From contig NC_079881.1 in the NCBI RefSeq assembly GCF_029227915.1, forward strand, positions 10,106,001-10,170,000: a DNA stretch of 64,000 nucleotides, given 5' to 3'. Of the stretch, positions 63,067 to 64,000 are shown one piece after another. Every line of letters starts with the position of its first letter. The stretch's first letter is position 1. The position numbers were made by a program, and so were the translations under genes. The DNA comes from Hydractinia symbiolongicarpus. Lineage: Eukaryota; Cnidaria; Hydrozoa; Anthoathecata; Hydractiniidae. The notes under the pieces were generated by a model, which was given only the letters and a program-made list of their open reading frames with translations, ran no database searches and had not been told where the DNA came from.

Positions 63067-63621
63067 TGATTCCGCCCGGGCTCGAACCGGGGACCTTGCG
63101 CGTGTGAAGCGCACGTGATAACCGCTACACAACGGAATCCAAGGAATTTTGGAACCTATGACGAAGGAAAGCAATACAAGGCTAAAATAGCTAGAGAAAA
63201 AAGCAAAAACATGTCGCTTGTTAGGTGCCAGATTCCGTTGTGTAGTGGTTATCACGTGCGCTTTACACGCGCAAGGTCACCGGTTCGAGCCCGGGCGGAA
63301 TCATTGATGTTTCCGCGAAGCGAACCTCGGAAGAGCCTCTGTAGGTTCCATGGTGTAATGGTTAGCACTCAGGACTCTGAATCCTGCGATCCGAGTTCAA
63401 GTCTCGGTGGAACCTGTGCCGTTAGTTGTGCCTCAGAAGCACCTATTGGGCGTTTGGAAGCAACGGCACTTGAAATATTTTAGTCATTTGCAAGAAGACA
63501 TTGTAATAACAACGTTCTTCTGAAATGCATCGGATTAGGGCACACAGTGCCTTGTTAGCGCAGTAGGCAGCGCGTCAGTCTCATAATCTGAAGGTCGTGA
63601 GTTCGATCCTCACACAGGGCA
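63067..63621. tRNA. Unit 104: Val-CAC(-), Val-TAC, Gln-CTG, Met-CAT
   Basis: Val- 63067..63139; Val+ 63231..63303; Gln 63344..63415; Met 63549..63621 (2-bp CA insertion just upstream). Confidence 0.94.
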
Positions 63622-63685
63622 AGGCTTTTAAAAGCCGCAGTGAATCAAATGTTTGACGCCTATTACAAAACTAGCAACTCAACAA

Positions 63686-64000
63686 TGATTCCGCCCCGGC
63701 TCGAACCGGGACCTTGCGCGTGTGAAGCGCACGTGATAACCGCTAGACTATAGAATCCAATGAATTTTGGAACCTATGACGAAGGAAAGCAATGCAAGGC
63801 TAAAATAGCTAGAGAAAAAAGCAAAAACATGTCGCTTGTTAGTTGCCAGATTCCGTAGTGTAGTGGTTATCACGTGCGCTTTACACGTGCAAGGTCCCCG
63901 GTTCGAGCCCGGGCGGAATCATTGATGTTTCCGCGAAGCGAACCTCGGAAGAGCCTCTGTAGGTTCCATGGTGTAATGTTTAGCACTCAGGACTCTGAAT
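63686..64000. tRNA. Unit 105 (partial): Val-CAC(-), Val-TAC, Gln cut by window end
   Basis: Val- 63686..63757 (72 nt, acceptor changes); Val+ 63849..63921; Gln 63962..64000 runs off the window within the anticodon arm. Met lies outside. Confidence 0.92.

Larger units (their letters stand above)
1..64000. repeat. Tandem tRNA gene array, 105 units of about 617 bp
   Basis: The whole window is a head-to-tail repeat. Most unit starts are exactly 617 bp apart; the exceptions are small indels (604 to 620 bp spacing) and a few larger deletions (units 17, 27, 34, 36, 82, 99, 103). Each unit carries Val(CAC) on minus and Val(AAC/TAC), Gln(CTG) and Met(CAT) on plus. Gene and spacer lengths in a standard unit are 73, 91, 73, 40, 72, 131, 73 and 64 bp, which sum to 617. 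Between-unit differences are mostly single substitutions, and many are shared by sets of units, as expected from unequal crossing-over and gene conversion. There is no stretch over 300 bp without a tRNA gene. Confidence 0.98.

Noticed and set aside
1-64000. CRISPR array
   Set aside because: The repeat is 617 bp with four folded tRNA genes per unit; there are no short repeats with unique spacers.
1-64000. tRNA-derived SINE or other mobile element array
   Set aside because: No A-rich tail, target duplications or reverse transcriptase part; the units are exact head-to-tail tandem copies with full tRNA folds.
1-64000. Bacterial, phage or organelle tRNA cluster
   Set aside because: No CCA is encoded, Val uses AAC, the sequences match eukaryotic nuclear tRNAs, and T-run terminators fit polymerase III.
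1-64000. Assembly artefact duplicating one unit many times
   Set aside because: Units differ by many private substitutions, indels and ordered variants, so they are distinct copies. The exact copy number still depends on the quality of the assembly.

Overview
The window is one uninterrupted tandem array of nuclear-type tRNA genes with no protein-coding gene. A unit of about 617 bp is repeated 105 times (104 complete units plus a last one cut by the window end), and neither edge of the array is visible. Each standard unit has the same order: tRNA-Val(CAC) on the minus strand; a 91-bp divergent spacer; tRNA-Val(AAC or TAC) on the plus strand; a 40-bp spacer; tRNA-Gln(CTG); a 131-bp spacer; elongator tRNA-Met(CAT); and a 64-bp spacer holding a 14-bp palindromic T-run terminator. 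That gives about 418 tRNA loci, of which roughly 30 are clearly truncated, structurally broken or altered in the anticodon.

The organism is a eukaryote. No CCA end is encoded, there are short T-run terminators of RNA polymerase III type, internal A and B boxes are visible, the Val anticodon AAC would need A34-to-inosine editing, and the tRNA bodies closely resemble animal Val, Gln and elongator Met. A metazoan is my best guess; the species cannot be read from this window.

Layout by region. Units 1-12 (about 1-7,400): Val(+) is always AAC; Gln variants include TTG, CTC and one CTA. Units 13-36 (about 7,460-21,750): mostly AAC with the first TAC copies, several internal deletions, and a 7-unit higher-order repeat of about 4.19 kb. 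Units 37-67 (about 21,800-40,900): AAC and TAC units alternate in a 4-unit higher-order repeat of 2,468 bp (types A-B-C-D). Units 68-85 (about 40,900-52,000): Val(+) is always TAC, with a 5-unit higher-order repeat of about 3,089 bp; most Val(CAC) copies here carry one acceptor-stem mismatch. Units 86-105 (about 52,000-64,000): mixed, ending in a 2,438-bp higher-order repeat.

How the unit works (inference). The two Val genes diverge from a shared leader region. Val(+) and Gln usually have no T4 run between them, so they may be transcribed together. Gln has a 61-nt trailer that can fold, ending at a T4 run. Met stops at the palindrome, which also gives a backstop terminator for the next Val(CAC) on the other strand. 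Together the Val genes could read all four Val codons.

Coordinates: every unit entry gives the positions of its four genes. 'Val-' means the minus-strand gene and 'Val+' the plus-strand gene.
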